Positions 20,887 through 30,267 of a DNA stretch of 43,603 nucleotides are shown here, piece by piece. Under the pieces are notes generated by a model. The model worked only from the letters and a program-made list of their open reading frames with translations. It was not told where the DNA came from and did not search any database. The translations under genes and the position numbers were made by a program. The stretch comes from Deltaproteobacteria bacterium (GTDB lineage Bacteria; Desulfobacterota; DSM-4660; Desulfatiglandales; HGW-15): positions 1 to 43,603 of the forward strand of contig JAFDJA010000020.1 in the NCBI GenBank assembly GCA_019307745.1, written 5' to 3'. Each line of letters starts with the position of its first letter. Position 1 is the stretch's first letter.

Positions 20887-21516
20887 ATGGAGAAGAAATT
20901 AATGAATTATGAAACATTGCTGGAAATTACGAAGGCAATCTCTCATTCCAGAGATGCGGAAGAGATTGCCCTGATTACGGTGGATAGTATTAAAACAGCT
21001 TTACATATCAAGGGGTGTTCTCTGTTTTTGATCAATCGGAAGACCAATGAACTGGAGTTGATCGCCTCCTTTGGGTTGAGTGATGAATATATCAATAAAG
21101 GTCCTGTAAAGTCATTACGCTCTATTGCCCAGTCTCTGCAGGACGGACCTTTAGCAATTTATGATGTTATGGATGACCCAAGAATTCAATACCCCATCGA
21201 GGCTCAAAGAGAAGGGATTGCTTCACTCCTGTCAGCGCCGATTGTGATCAGTGGTAATTTCAGAGGGGCTCTGCGTGTCTACACTGCTGAACCCTGGGAG
21301 TTCACATTGGAGGATGTTAATTTTATCCAGGCCCTTGCACAAATAGCTGGAATGGCTGTGGATATGGCCAGATATACTAAAGGCCTGAAAGACAGCATTG
21401 ATATCCTGAAAACAATAAAGCAAACACAAACCCACAAATCGACAAGAAGGACTCCTTATGAAGGAGTTCCAATAAGTGTTGCTTCGAGTGAGCTGGATAA
21501 ACCTGTTGAATTGTAA
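20887..21516 (+). CDS. GAF-domain protein
   Basis: A 209-residue protein consisting mainly of one GAF domain (about residues 14-160): YETLLEITKAISHSRDAEEI as the entry helix, GCSLFLINRKTNELELIASFGLSD, the segment SIAQSLQDGPLAIYDVMDDP, LLSAPIVISGNFRGALRVYT, and FIQALAQIAGMAVDMARYTK as the closing helix. The tail of about 45 residues is polar and without a known output domain. GAF domains bind small ligands or chromophores; none can be inferred here. GGGAGG lies 7 bases before ATG 20887. It may need a separate signalling partner. Confidence 0.9.
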   Translation: MEKKLMNYETLLEITKAISHSRDAEEIALITVDSIKTALHIKGCSLFLINRKTNELELIASFGLSDEYINKGPVKSLRSIAQSLQDGPLAIYDVMDDPRIQYPIEAQREGIASLLSAPIVISGNFRGALRVYTAEPWEFTLEDVNFIQALAQIAGMAVDMARYTKGLKDSIDILKTIKQTQTHKSTRRTPYEGVPISVASSELDKPVEL

Positions 21517-21649
21517 GGTTTATAAAAGAAGGCGCATCTTTGTTTTGACAACCGTGCTGGGGTTTCACCTCGTACACCTGTTTCTGGTAAAGGCGAATCC
21601 GGGAAGGATGTATTTATTGTCCGGTTCAACAGGTATCTCAGGCCTGCAG

Positions 21650-22303
21650 TTACTCATCCACAATAAGATTTTTTAACTCATCTGTGTCATCCGCTTGAAC
21701 AGGGAAATGTTCTCTCAGAATATGCCCGACTCTTTTTACTGCCTCGCAGATTGCCGTGCCCTGTTGTTGACTTTTAATACCGTCCACAATGGACTGTACT
21801 ATCTCATTCCATGCCCCTTCATGGACCTTTTCATTGATACCTCGATCCGCTAGTGTCCAGACCTTTTGCTCAAACACAGAGATAAAAATCAAAATACCGG
21901 TTTCATCCTTTGTCCTGTGCAATCCTTCCTTGAAAAAGTTTGTTATTGCCGCTTCCTCAACCTCTTCATTGATCTCCCGATTGGATAAGAACATGCGTTT
22001 TAATCCAGGCAAACGTTTTACAACCTCATGAGATATAATAAATATTGAAAACAACAGGATCATAAAAAGCCACATATTCTGTGGTCCCATCCAAAACCAT
22101 TTACCTATAAGGTGGGTTAATATCACAGAAAGGGGCAGGGCAAAGGTAATGCCGCCAATAATATTAGCCACAGGATAATGATAGCTCGATGAGGCCACCA
22201 TGGGAACAATCTCACCGGAAGTGTTTTTTTCCGCCTCTTTTACCGCAGCGATAATCCTGTCCCTGTCCGCATCGGATAAAAACTGCCTTGTCAGATTTTT
22301 CAT
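21650..22303 (-). CDS. TPM-domain membrane protein (TLP18.3/Psb32/MOLO-1 family)
   Basis: A 217-residue protein, last in a minus-strand cluster with a second TPM protein and LemA. It begins with the TPM-domain entry (FLSDADRDRIIAAVKEAEKNTSGEIVPMV), interrupted by two hydrophobic helices around residues 45-90 (ITFALPLSVILTHLIG and MWLFMILLFSIFIIS). The remainder, ILIFISVFEQKVWTLADRGI and WNEIVQSIVDGIKSQQQ, is the second half of the domain. Its lay-out (TPM split by membrane helices) differs from the secreted Gly-rich paralogue upstream. Function of the family in bacteria is unsettled; envelope maintenance is a guess. Confidence 0.85.
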   Translation of the reverse strand: MKNLTRQFLSDADRDRIIAAVKEAEKNTSGEIVPMVASSSYHYPVANIIGGITFALPLSVILTHLIGKWFWMGPQNMWLFMILLFSIFIISHEVVKRLPGLKRMFLSNREINEEVEEAAITNFFKEGLHRTKDETGILIFISVFEQKVWTLADRGINEKVHEGAWNEIVQSIVDGIKSQQQGTAICEAVKRVGHILREHFPVQADDTDELKNLIVDE

Positions 22304-22391
22304 ATCAAATACCTGCTGATAATAGGGATAATATACCTGGGCACTTCTAAAAAATTGATTTTTTACCGATCTTCAGAAGCCCCTTAATTTG

Positions 22392-23141
22392 TTACCATCC
22401 GCCAGAGGCTCCGCCACCCCCGAAACCGCCACCGCCACCGCTGAATCCTCCGCCACTGAATCCTCCACCTCCACCTCGGAATCCGCCTCCAATAAGAAAG
22501 CCTCTGGAAGAGCGCCTTCCCCTATTCAAATGGCCACTACCCATTCTGCCAAAAATATTAAATATGATTATTATAACTATAATGGGTAAAAAATTTAGAG
22601 GAGAGCCTGATTTGCGGCCCGATGTCTGTTTGTTTTCATTTTCAGCGATGTGCTCTCCTCTTACCACATTGACCATTGCCTGGATGCCATTCAGCACGCC
22701 CTGATCAAAATTTCCAGAACGAAACTGCGGTGTTATTATATTGCGAATAATGCGCCCTGCAATAAGATCCGTTAATCTACCTTCCAGGCCATATCCTGTC
22801 TCTATCCGAATCTTTCGATCAGTTTTTGCTATGATGAGAATCGCGCCATTGTCTATCCCTTTCTGGCCGATCCTCCACTTCTCCGCCACTCGCATAGAAA
22901 AATCTTCAAGACTGTCATCTTCCAGGGAAGAGATGGTCAGAACAGTTATCTGTGTGGAATCAGATTTTTCCAGGTCCTCCAGGAGGGCGTTAAGCTGATT
23001 CCTGGTGGCTGAGGACAGCATTCCAGCGTGATCATTTACAGGGCCTTTTAAAGAGGGGACATCAAGACCAAAAAGACTGGCCCCGTTAAGAAAAAAAATG
23101 AGTGCAGAAGCAATTGCGAGGAAAATTTTAAATTTTCTCAT
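22392..23141 (-). CDS. Secreted or membrane TPM-domain protein with Gly-rich tail (YgcG family)
   Basis: Has a signal peptide (MRKFKIFLAIASALIFFLNG), a TPM domain (VNDHAGMLSSATRNQLNALL, ITVLTISSLEDDSLEDFSMR, KWRIGQKGIDNGAILIIAK, RIETGYGLEGRLTDLIAGRI), one membrane helix (LNFLPIIVIIIIFNIFG) and a C-terminal tail almost wholly of Gly, Ser and Phe, ending FGGGGASGGW. This is the classic YgcG arrangement, usually found with LemA as here (LemA stop 56 bases upstream). I start at ATG 23141, with AGG 8 bases upstream, because the longer frame to 23198 would bury the signal peptide; ATG 23147 is too close to the AGG. Confidence 0.9.
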   Translation of the reverse strand: MRKFKIFLAIASALIFFLNGASLFGLDVPSLKGPVNDHAGMLSSATRNQLNALLEDLEKSDSTQITVLTISSLEDDSLEDFSMRVAEKWRIGQKGIDNGAILIIAKTDRKIRIETGYGLEGRLTDLIAGRIIRNIITPQFRSGNFDQGVLNGIQAMVNVVRGEHIAENENKQTSGRKSGSPLNFLPIIVIIIIFNIFGRMGSGHLNRGRRSSRGFLIGGGFRGGGGGFSGGGFSGGGGGFGGGGASGGW

Positions 23142-23203
23142 AGTCATTACCTGTATAGCTTTGATCAGAAGTGGATTGAATTTTAGATATATAAACAATA
23201 AGG

Positions 23204-23797
23204 CTAAAGTGTAAAATCGACCTCAGGTACAGCTGTGGCAGCCTCATCCGCCTTAAAGTACTCCTTCCTTTCGAGGTGAAGCAGTATGTTGTTAGTCAGA
23301 CTGTTTGGGAATTTCCGGATAGAATAATTAAATGCCTCAACCGACTGGTTATATCGCTGGCGCGCCACATTTATCCGGTTTTCTGTGCCTTCAAGCTGAT
23401 TTTGCAGATCCAGAAAATTCTCATTTGCCTTGAGCTCCGGATACCGTTCAACAACGACCATAAGTTTTGACAATGCTGAAGTGAGAGCTCCCTGGGCTGC
23501 CTGGAGATTCTGCATAACCGCCGCATTACTCAAGTCACTTGTGGATACATTTACAGAGGTTGCTTTGGCACGGGCCTCGATAACCGCCTGAAGGGTCTCT
23601 TTTTCATGGGATGCATATCCTTTTACTACTTCAACCAGATTAGGGATCAGGTCTCCTCTGCGCTGGAGGGTTGATTCCACATCTCCCCAGGCCTTGAATA
23701 CCGCCTCCTCGTTCATCTGCATAGTGTTATATCCGCAGCCTGTCAGTAAAGCGACAATAAGAGCTGATGAAAACAACATGAAAATATTTTTAAGCAT
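23204..23797 (-). CDS. lemA: LemA family lipoprotein
   Basis: A 197-residue coiled helical protein of the LemA family. It carries a lipoprotein signal with lipobox LLTGC, then [20 protein letters not shown] and [20 protein letters not shown], the family signature, [20 protein letters not shown], and [20 protein letters not shown] near the C terminus. The start is ATG 23797, with TGGAGGA 5 bases upstream; the frame to 23875 lacks a ribosome site. First gene of the lemA-TPM-TPM cluster, whose co-occurrence is widely conserved although its role is unknown. Confidence 0.92.
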   Translation of the reverse strand: MLKNIFMLFSSALIVALLTGCGYNTMQMNEEAVFKAWGDVESTLQRRGDLIPNLVEVVKGYASHEKETLQAVIEARAKATSVNVSTSDLSNAAVMQNLQAAQGALTSALSKLMVVVERYPELKANENFLDLQNQLEGTENRINVARQRYNQSVEAFNYSIRKFPNSLTNNILLHLERKEYFKADEAATAVPEVDFTL

Positions 23798-24112
23798 ATA
23801 TTCCTCCAGAATAATAATTCGCAAAAAATATTTGAATTTTATTGTCTGGCTGTCAGGGATTGATTTGCAGGTCAAGTGCCACCGTCGAAGTCAACACCCG
23901 ATTTTCAAATTATTGAAAATTATGGTTGTTGATAATGACTTTAACAAACTCTCCTTATTGAGGTCAACTTTAATAAGTTTATCAGGAAAATTAAAAAGCG
24001 TTAAAAAACTTTGGTTTGACATGCCCTGTTTATCGTTGGCCACCCTGACTCATCCCAAATCTCCACTTTCAAACTTCTACACTTTTACACAACATCCCCA
24101 GTTCACGGGTAT

Positions 24113-25363
24113 TCACCTTTCTCGCTTCTCTCTTCCAACTTTCAACTTCCCACTTATTCCCAACCTCCTCATAAGCCAACCCATTGTGCTCCCCTGTATT
24201 ACCAGTGAGAAGAATACGCATCCGAATCCAGCAACAAAGAGTGTGGGGCGCCATTCTGCCAGCAGTCCCTCCGAAGGGATATACAGAAGCAGTGCAATAG
24301 GAATAGAACCCCTCAATCCTCCCCAGAAGAGTATATGGTGCCAGCTGGAAGGTCTCTTTGTACCCGTAAGATTAAGCAGCCACCAGAAGGTATAGGAAAC
24401 CAGGGCTCTGCCTGCCAGCATTGCACCGATTGCAGCAAAGACCGTTCTCCAGGGAATTACGCGGGGCAGCTCTTTAAGCTCCAATCCGATCAGAATAAAG
24501 AGGAGGGAATTTATTATAAAATCAATAGACTCGAAAAATGTCTCAATTGTTTCAGTGGTTTTTTGACCCATTGAAAACCGTCTGCCATAATTACCCATCA
24601 TAAGACCCGCCATGACAGTGGCGATTACACCTGAAAAGTGCATGACTTCTGCAAGCCAGAATGACCCGTACGCAAGTACAAGACAGAGAGCGTTTTCAAG
24701 CAGATGGTCCTCAAGATAGCCCATAATAGTAAACGCAATCCATCCGAGTACAGCTCCCAGGAGAAAGCCTCCGCCTGATACCTTTATGAATTCGAAAAAG
24801 GCAACCGTAATTTCAAGCCCATGGCCCTCAAGTAGAGCGCTCAGGATTATTGTAAAAAGTACAACTCCCGTTGCATCATTAAAAAGTGACTCACCCTCGA
24901 CAAGAATTTTAAGTTCATCAGGCGCTCCTAGCTCCTTAAATAGGGAAAGAACACTAACAGGATCTGTAGGAGATATAAGCGCTCCAAAGAGCATGGCTAC
25001 CATTATGGATGTTATCCCACCAAGCCAGGCAGCAATCCCACCCACAAGGAGGGTAGACACGATCACTCCTGGCAAGGCAAAACAGCAAATGGGCCAGATT
25101 TGTCTGAGCAGATTGTTCAGGTTCATATGAAATGAGCCCTGAAACAATAGAGGGGGAAGAAACACAAAAAAGATCAGCTCATGGCCAAAACCAGTGTCAG
25201 ACATATCCGGTCCAATATGCAGTATGCCTATGGCAAGACCTACAAGGGTCAGAAAGATTGTATATGGAAGGTGTGACAATCTTTTGCTGATAATTGCCAC
25301 AATACATGCCAGAAGCAGGAGGCCTATATATATCCCTATGGCGTGTTCAATCGGATGTCCCAA
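24113..25363 (-). CDS. CPA1-family Na+/H+ antiporter
   Basis: A 416-residue membrane protein of the CPA1 (NhaP-like) cation:proton antiporter family, with about 12 hydrophobic segments. Family motifs: FFVFLPPLLFQGSFH, LISPTDPVSVLSLFKELGAP, and the ion-binding region ILVEGESLFNDATGVVLF, where the acidic pair is the transport site; WGGLRGSIPIALLL occurs near the end. It exchanges protons for Na+ or Li+ (K+ possible) across the inner membrane. There is no long cytoplasmic regulatory tail. It starts with TTG at 25363, preceded by AGGAG 6 bases upstream; there is no upstream ATG alternative. Spacing of about 240 bp to lemA suggests a separate transcript. Confidence 0.92.
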   Translation of the reverse strand: MGHPIEHAIGIYIGLLLLACIVAIISKRLSHLPYTIFLTLVGLAIGILHIGPDMSDTGFGHELIFFVFLPPLLFQGSFHMNLNNLLRQIWPICCFALPGVIVSTLLVGGIAAWLGGITSIMVAMLFGALISPTDPVSVLSLFKELGAPDELKILVEGESLFNDATGVVLFTIILSALLEGHGLEITVAFFEFIKVSGGGFLLGAVLGWIAFTIMGYLEDHLLENALCLVLAYGSFWLAEVMHFSGVIATVMAGLMMGNYGRRFSMGQKTTETIETFFESIDFIINSLLFILIGLELKELPRVIPWRTVFAAIGAMLAGRALVSYTFWWLLNLTGTKRPSSWHHILFWGGLRGSIPIALLLYIPSEGLLAEWRPTLFVAGFGCVFFSLVIQGSTMGWLMRRLGISGKLKVGREKRER

Positions 25364-25545
25364 GTTATTCTCCTGTAGAGTTCATGGCTGGAATCTTATT
25401 CTAAACTTTTTTTATCATGTGCCCATGTATATAAAACTATATTAGATCAATCAAGTTATTCCGGGGCTGAAGGACAGTATGAACTAAGGCCACGTCAACT
25501 AGAATCCATTTGACATCCATAGTATGCGATGCGTACAATTCATGT

Positions 25546-25771
25546 ATGGAAAGGACAAAAACACTCTCTTCAAACGATCGTGATTTTTTTAAGTTGGTGT
25601 CAGAGGCCGCCTTCTGTAATCCCTTTAGTGATGACAGGATTGAGTTGGACCTGCGGATCGCTGAATGCTCCAGAAAGACACCTTTCAAAACCCGTCTGAA
25701 AAGGGCCATAAACAGAGTCAGGGAATATATTTCAAGACTTGAGCAGGATTCTCTTGCAGACATCAAGTGTT
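25546..25771 (+). pseudogene. Truncated N-terminal fragment of a probable sigma-54-type regulator
   Basis: From ATG 25546 the frame reads TLSSNDRDFFKLVSEAAFCN, then PFSDDRIELDLRI, resembling the N-terminal sensor segment of a group of deltaproteobacterial enhancer-binding regulators. After about 75 codons the homologous part ends, and an IS3-type transposase piece follows in another frame. No AAA+ or HTH domain exists downstream. Assignment to the regulator family is from memory of this motif and is tentative; truncation is clear from the missing rest. Confidence 0.45.
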
Positions 25772-25910
25772 ATGAAAATGAAGATTGCTGTAAAACTTGT
25801 AACCGAGCAAGGTTACAAACTTTCAGAGGCTGCCCGAAACCTTGGTATTCACCCTGGCCTACTAGGGCGCTGGAAGCTGTAAAATGAAACTGAAGGTATT
25901 GATACATTCC
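25772..25910 (+). pseudogene. Decayed IS3-family OrfA (transposase HTH) remnant
   Basis: Reads AVKLVTEQGYKLSEAARNLG, then IHPGLLGRWKL and an in-frame TAA at 25880, after which the same frame continues NETEGIDTFP, matching the usual course of IS3 OrfA proteins (RWKxENExxGxxAFPG). Only the N-terminal third remains and there is no OrfB. It directly follows the truncated regulator fragment, so an insertion followed by decay probably destroyed that gene. Confidence 0.75.
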
Positions 25911-26238
25911 CCTTGTTTTTTAACACCTTACCGACCAATCTTAGATTATTAGTAAAATTATAAAGACATATTGACTATCCTGCTGTGTTCACATATCTTT
26001 AGCCTCATCAAATTATATATTTTAAACCAGAGATATATTGTCGGGTTATTTCGTATAACTTGTTACCTATCCCTTTAGAGGCAAAATATATCCACCAGGC
26101 CAAGGGCCCTAATCGTAAATACATGTAACCCTTTAAGGACAAAGGCGAAAAGGGCATTATACTTGATTTATTTAATGTAATAACATGAATGCATACCTCT
26201 GATTTTTAATATATATAAATATTTTTAAGGGGAAAAAC
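25911..26238. promoter_or_regulatory. 328-bp leader region of the Na/Pi cotransporter gene
   Basis: AT-rich spacer after the IS remnant; it must contain the promoter for the transporter. No Pho-box-like tandem repeat or clear hairpin was seen. Confidence 0.35.
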
Positions 26239-27915
26239 ATGAAAGATATAATTTTTCCAGCCCTTGGAGGATTGGGGATGTTCCTGTTCGGCATGAAGAT
26301 CATGTCAGAGGGCCTTCAGAAGGTTGCGGGAAATAAGATGCGTGAGATACTCCAAACTGTCTCCAATAACCGTGTCATTGGATGCGGAGTTGGAGCCCTT
26401 ATTACGGCACTTATCCAGAGCTCAAGTGCCACCACTGTTATCCTTGTAAGTTTTGTGGACGCAGGACTGATGAACTTTATGCAGGCAACCGGTGTCATAC
26501 TGGGCGCTAATATCGGAACTACTATCACTGGTCAGCTTATCGCCTTTAAGATAACAAAATATGCGCTGCCTGCAATCGCGATGGGCGCATTTTTGAAGTT
26601 TTTTATAGGAAGGCAGAAATGGGTATATGTCGGCGATGTCATGCTGGGTTTTGGGCTGCTCTTTTTTGGACTTGCCACAATGAAAGCAGGATTCGCACCC
26701 TTGAAAGAGAGTGCCTCATTCATAGACCTGTTTATGCGATTTAACGCGGGCAGCACTGGTGGGATTATGCTTTGCGTAATGACAGGAGCTTTACTAACCA
26801 TGGTGCTGCAGAGTTCAAGTGCCACTGTCGGTGTTACTATGGCTCTGGCAACACAGGGACTGATAGGCTTTGAGGCAAGCGTTGCCCTGATACTTGGGGA
26901 GAACATTGGCACCACCATCACTGCCCAGCTGGCAAGTATCGGCTCCAGTATCAATGCGCGCAGGACTGCCAACGCCCATACCATGTTCAATGTTATTGGT
27001 GTCCTGTTGATTATATTGATTTTTCCGGCTTTCATCAAATTAGTAAGCCATGTTACGGGCACATGGTTCCATTCCGGGGTACCGGAACTGCTGATTGATG
27101 GTGAAAAGCCCAATGTGGCCCGGTATATTGCAAACGCCCATACCCTGTTTAATGTAGTCAGTGCTCTGTTTTTTCTTTTAGTCCTTCCCTATCTGGTAAA
27201 GGTGGTCATATGGCTCACTCCTTCTAAAGAGAAAGGTGATGGCTTTGAAGATCTTCACCACATCAAATTTATTGATACTAAGTTTATAGACACCCCTTCT
27301 GTTGCCCTTACCCAGGCCAAGGAAGAAGTGATCCGTATGGGCGAAGCAGTAAAGATAATGTATGAAGATGTGATTGAATCCGTGAATGAAAGAAAGCTTA
27401 AGCAGCTTGAAAAATGGAGAAAGAGAGAGGCTACCCTTGACAACCTCCAGAAGGAGATCATTCAGTTCCTTGTTCATGTCATGCAAAAGACCATCATACT
27501 AGAGGAATCAAATGAGGTCTCTTCTCTGATGAGAATGACCAACAACTTTGAAAGGATAGGTGATAATATTGAGAATATAGCTGAGGCAATGGAAGAGCTC
27601 ATTGGTGAAGGCCTCTACTTGTCTGAGGGCGGCATGAAAGATTATAGGATTATTACTGAAGAAGTTCATAGGTTTATTGAATTTGTAATCAAGGGCATAA
27701 AAGACAATGACAGAGAGCTAATGCTCAAGGCCAAGGAGATGGAAGAGAATATAAACAGGATGAGAGAAGAGATGAAAGGGAATCATATAATGCGCCTCCA
27801 GAGCGGCGTGTGTACTGTCGATTCCGGGCTCATCTTGATAGATATGATCAGCGCCTTTGAAAAGATAGGGGATTGCTGTTATAATATTGCCCAGGCCATT
27901 GCATGGATCAAGTAG
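26239..27915 (+). CDS. Na/Pi cotransporter family protein with C-terminal PhoU-like domain
   Basis: A 558-residue inner-membrane protein of the NptA/PNaS family, importing (or in some bacteria exporting) phosphate with Na+. Two inverted repeats each hold the signature QSSSAT: LIQSSSATTVILVSFVDAG near residue 55 and LQSSSATVGVTMAL near 190; each is followed by a GANIGTTIT or GENIGTTIT motif. Residues from about 345 to the end are helical and PhoU-like (RMTNNFERIGDNIENIAEAM and FEKIGDCCYNIAQAI), probably regulatory. AGGGG lies 8 bases before ATG 26239. A terminator-like hairpin at 28008 closes the unit. No pst/pho genes adjoin. Confidence 0.94.
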   Translation: MKDIIFPALGGLGMFLFGMKIMSEGLQKVAGNKMREILQTVSNNRVIGCGVGALITALIQSSSATTVILVSFVDAGLMNFMQATGVILGANIGTTITGQLIAFKITKYALPAIAMGAFLKFFIGRQKWVYVGDVMLGFGLLFFGLATMKAGFAPLKESASFIDLFMRFNAGSTGGIMLCVMTGALLTMVLQSSSATVGVTMALATQGLIGFEASVALILGENIGTTITAQLASIGSSINARRTANAHTMFNVIGVLLIILIFPAFIKLVSHVTGTWFHSGVPELLIDGEKPNVARYIANAHTLFNVVSALFFLLVLPYLVKVVIWLTPSKEKGDGFEDLHHIKFIDTKFIDTPSVALTQAKEEVIRMGEAVKIMYEDVIESVNERKLKQLEKWRKREATLDNLQKEIIQFLVHVMQKTIILEESNEVSSLMRMTNNFERIGDNIENIAEAMEELIGEGLYLSEGGMKDYRIITEEVHRFIEFVIKGIKDNDRELMLKAKEMEENINRMREEMKGNHIMRLQSGVCTVDSGLILIDMISAFEKIGDCCYNIAQAIAWIK

Positions 27916-28007
27916 TTTCAATGGAGAGTTTTACTCCCGGACTGCAGTCCTGACAGCTTGCCGCGGGTGCGAATGCATACCAAAGAAAAGGGCAGATAGT
28001 TTTTAGA

Positions 28008-28054
28008 TATCCCGTCAAGGTAGAGGAATCTATGTTGTCGGGATAATTTTTATT
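28008..28054 (+). terminator. Intrinsic terminator after the Na/Pi cotransporter gene
   Basis: Stem TATCCCG/CGGGATA (28008-28014 with 28039-28045), with an inner TAGA-GGAA-TCTA hairpin, followed by ATTTTTATTTT. The tail abuts the alternative TTG start of the next gene, favouring its ATG at 28067. Confidence 0.7.
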
Positions 28055-28066
28055 TTGAAAAAGGAA

Positions 28067-28735
28067 ATGGCCAAACAGACAAACACAAAAAGGGCCTGCT
28101 GCATCAGGTGCGGCAAATGCTGTATCAAATCGAGCCCTACACTGCAGGTACAGGACCTTGGGCTGATAACTGATGGTACTATCAATAAGGCCAGCCTTTA
28201 TACTCTCCGGGTTGGTGAGATAGTACAGGACCCTGTAAATAAAAAGCTTGCCCAGATAACTAAGTCAATCATCAAGATAAAAGAAGTGAATGAAAATACC
28301 GCGTGCCTCTATTTTGATAAAAAAGAAAAGGATTGCACAATATATGATAACAGACCTTCCCAGTGTGCATCCCTGAAGTGCTGGGATACGGACGAATTCA
28401 TGGAGATTTTTGAGGGAGAAGCATTGGGGATTAGGGATATTGTCTCTGATGGCGTGCTTCTTGGCCTTATTGACGAACATGAGAAGCGCTGCAGCTATTC
28501 TCTTATTGAGGGGCAAGTGAGAGAGATAGAAAGGGGCGGGGAAGGAGTGGTTCAAGAGATCCTCGATATTCTCAGGTTTGATTATGAACTGAGACCCTTT
28601 ATCTCTGAAAAGCTCAACCTGGACCTGGAAGAGCTGGACCTCTGTTTTGGCCGTCCTCTGATGGATACTATTATCATGTTTGGTCTAAAGGTCGTACAGG
28701 GGCCGGACGGATCATTTTTGCTTACCAGATTTTAA
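28067..28735 (+). CDS. YkgJ-family cysteine-cluster protein
   Basis: A 222-residue protein of the YkgJ/Fe-S-oxidoreductase-like cysteine-cluster family, thought to bind zinc or an iron-sulfur centre. The motif set is CCIRCGKCCIKSSPTL near the N terminus, CLYFDKKEKDCTIYDNRPSQC in the middle (the usual C-x-F-(x)-C-x-IY-x-R-P-x-x-C pattern) and CW directly after. The C-terminal half is helical, without known motifs. I prefer ATG 28067 to TTG 28055, because the latter lies in the terminator tail and has no ribosome site; the spacing of AAGG before the ATG is tight, so the start is uncertain. It is convergent with the MBL gene. Confidence 0.85.
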   Translation: MAKQTNTKRACCIRCGKCCIKSSPTLQVQDLGLITDGTINKASLYTLRVGEIVQDPVNKKLAQITKSIIKIKEVNENTACLYFDKKEKDCTIYDNRPSQCASLKCWDTDEFMEIFEGEALGIRDIVSDGVLLGLIDEHEKRCSYSLIEGQVREIERGGEGVVQEILDILRFDYELRPFISEKLNLDLEELDLCFGRPLMDTIIMFGLKVVQGPDGSFLLTRF

Positions 28736-28766
28736 AATAGGATTCTGATATGGCGTGGCTTGTCTT

Positions 28767-29606
28767 TTACAAATTTAATGTCATGTCACTTTGAACTGCG
28801 AAACATTTTACGCTTGAACCCCTCTTTATAGCAATCTCCCTGCATATATCCACTATCTGATCCACCTCTTTATCTGTCCTGTCCTGATTCAGGTGAAAGA
28901 GACCAAACTGCTTGACTCCCGCCCGGATAGCAAGCTCCAGTGCTGTGGTATATGCCGAGTGTCCCCATTGTCTTGTAGACCTGTATTCTTCTTCGGTAAA
29001 TTCGCCGTCATGAATAAGAAGGTCAGCGCCTTCTGAAAACTTTTGATATGCCTCAAATGAAAGACCGCCAGGATGTATGAAGTCCAGTTCATTGTCTGTA
29101 AGGAAGACAAAGGTGCGGCCATCCTCAATAAATTTATAGCCATTTCCCTGGTTGGGATGGCTCAGACGAATCGGTATGACAGATGTTGTGCCTATTTCCA
29201 GGCGCTCAGGACATTCAGGGATTTGTTTGATATGAGCCCTTATTTTGGTATAGCTAACTGGAAAGTTAGGAGGAGACATGACCTTGTTGAGCATTGTCTC
29301 AACAAACTTTTGAGCAAAAGGACAACCCTGTATTTTAAGATTTGTCCGGTTAAAATAGATGGGCTTAAAAAATGGAAAACCCATCAAATGATCCCAGTGG
29401 GCATGTGTAAAGATCATCTCATAGGTAAAACGGCCCTCAGATATGAGCTGGTTCCCAAGTCGACGAATACCTGTACCGGCATCAACAATGATTATTTGAT
29501 CATCCTTAGTCCTGATTTCCAAACAAGTAGTATCACCGCCATATTTAATATAGCCTTTTCCTGAAACCGGAACAGATCCCCTTGAGCCCCAGCATTTAAT
29601 ATACAT
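28767..29606 (-). CDS. MBL-fold metallo-hydrolase
   Basis: A 279-residue beta-lactamase-fold hydrolase. CWGSRGSVPVSG at the start and DTTCLEIRTKDDQIIIVDAG are typical of the tRNase Z/phosphodiesterase-like branch; FTHAHWDHLMGFPFF is the zinc motif HxHxDH, with later ligands in LSHPNQG, LTDNE, LIHDGEFTEEEY, and GHSAYTTALELAIRAGVK. A phosphodiesterase acting on nucleotides or another phosphoester is plausible, but the substrate is not known. The start is ATG 29606, with only a weak GGA upstream. No operon partner. Confidence 0.9.
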   Translation of the reverse strand: MYIKCWGSRGSVPVSGKGYIKYGGDTTCLEIRTKDDQIIIVDAGTGIRRLGNQLISEGRFTYEMIFTHAHWDHLMGFPFFKPIYFNRTNLKIQGCPFAQKFVETMLNKVMSPPNFPVSYTKIRAHIKQIPECPERLEIGTTSVIPIRLSHPNQGNGYKFIEDGRTFVFLTDNELDFIHPGGLSFEAYQKFSEGADLLIHDGEFTEEEYRSTRQWGHSAYTTALELAIRAGVKQFGLFHLNQDRTDKEVDQIVDICREIAIKRGSSVKCFAVQSDMTLNL

Positions 29607-30267
29607 TTTCTAATCCGCCTTATATTTTTTAATCAATGGAGATTTTTTTGGGGCCATTATGACTCCTGCTCTGGTAGACCCTCTATAATAATCAATATTT
29701 ATGTAGGGCTATGTTATACAGGCAATCAGATTATCAAATTAGACTCATATAGGTCAACTCTAATCAATCTTATATGAAAGGTATGTACATAAAAAATACC
29801 CATTTTACCTACAAAACAGGGCAGTAAAGGAATGGAAAGACTGGTAAGTCCTATGATCAAGGCGTTTTCCCCTTACTTCAAAAGAAGGAGCTTATAAATT
29901 TTACATAAAAACAAGCCGGACAAGCCTGAAATACCAGGTTTTTTATTTATTCTCCATTCAGGTTCTCGTATGGCCTTCCTATCAAACACTCTCAAACGGA
30001 GGCTGGCAATATTATCATGCCGAGAATGGGATATTTTCATGTTTTTCAAAGTGCAAGCCCATTATACAACCTGATTGAGTCAGTAAGCATGGTCTCCATG
30101 ATAAGCCTTTAAGGTAACACTTGTTATGGCAGTCTCTAAGATAATTTGCTATAATTGAAGGATAATCTGACAGGAAGGTTTCAAATGCCGGAGGTATTAA
30201 AGATCATCTCCCAATCGTTTGCAGACAGGCAATAGTCAGGTAAAACCATTTCAATCAACAGGTTGCT
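29607..30267. promoter_or_regulatory. 661-bp divergent spacer upstream of the PPDK-like gene
   Basis: No credible gene or tRNA. Contains a weak CCTG/CAGG hairpin followed by a T run near 29922-29945, and AT-rich stretches that could be promoters. Its length and divergent position suggest it holds promoters for both flanking genes. Confidence 0.4.

Noticed and set aside
24050-24170. Pyrimidine-rich, repeat-like stretch at the antiporter 3' end
   Set aside because: Low-complexity CTT/ACTTT words without regular period; overlaps the charged C-terminal tail of the antiporter.
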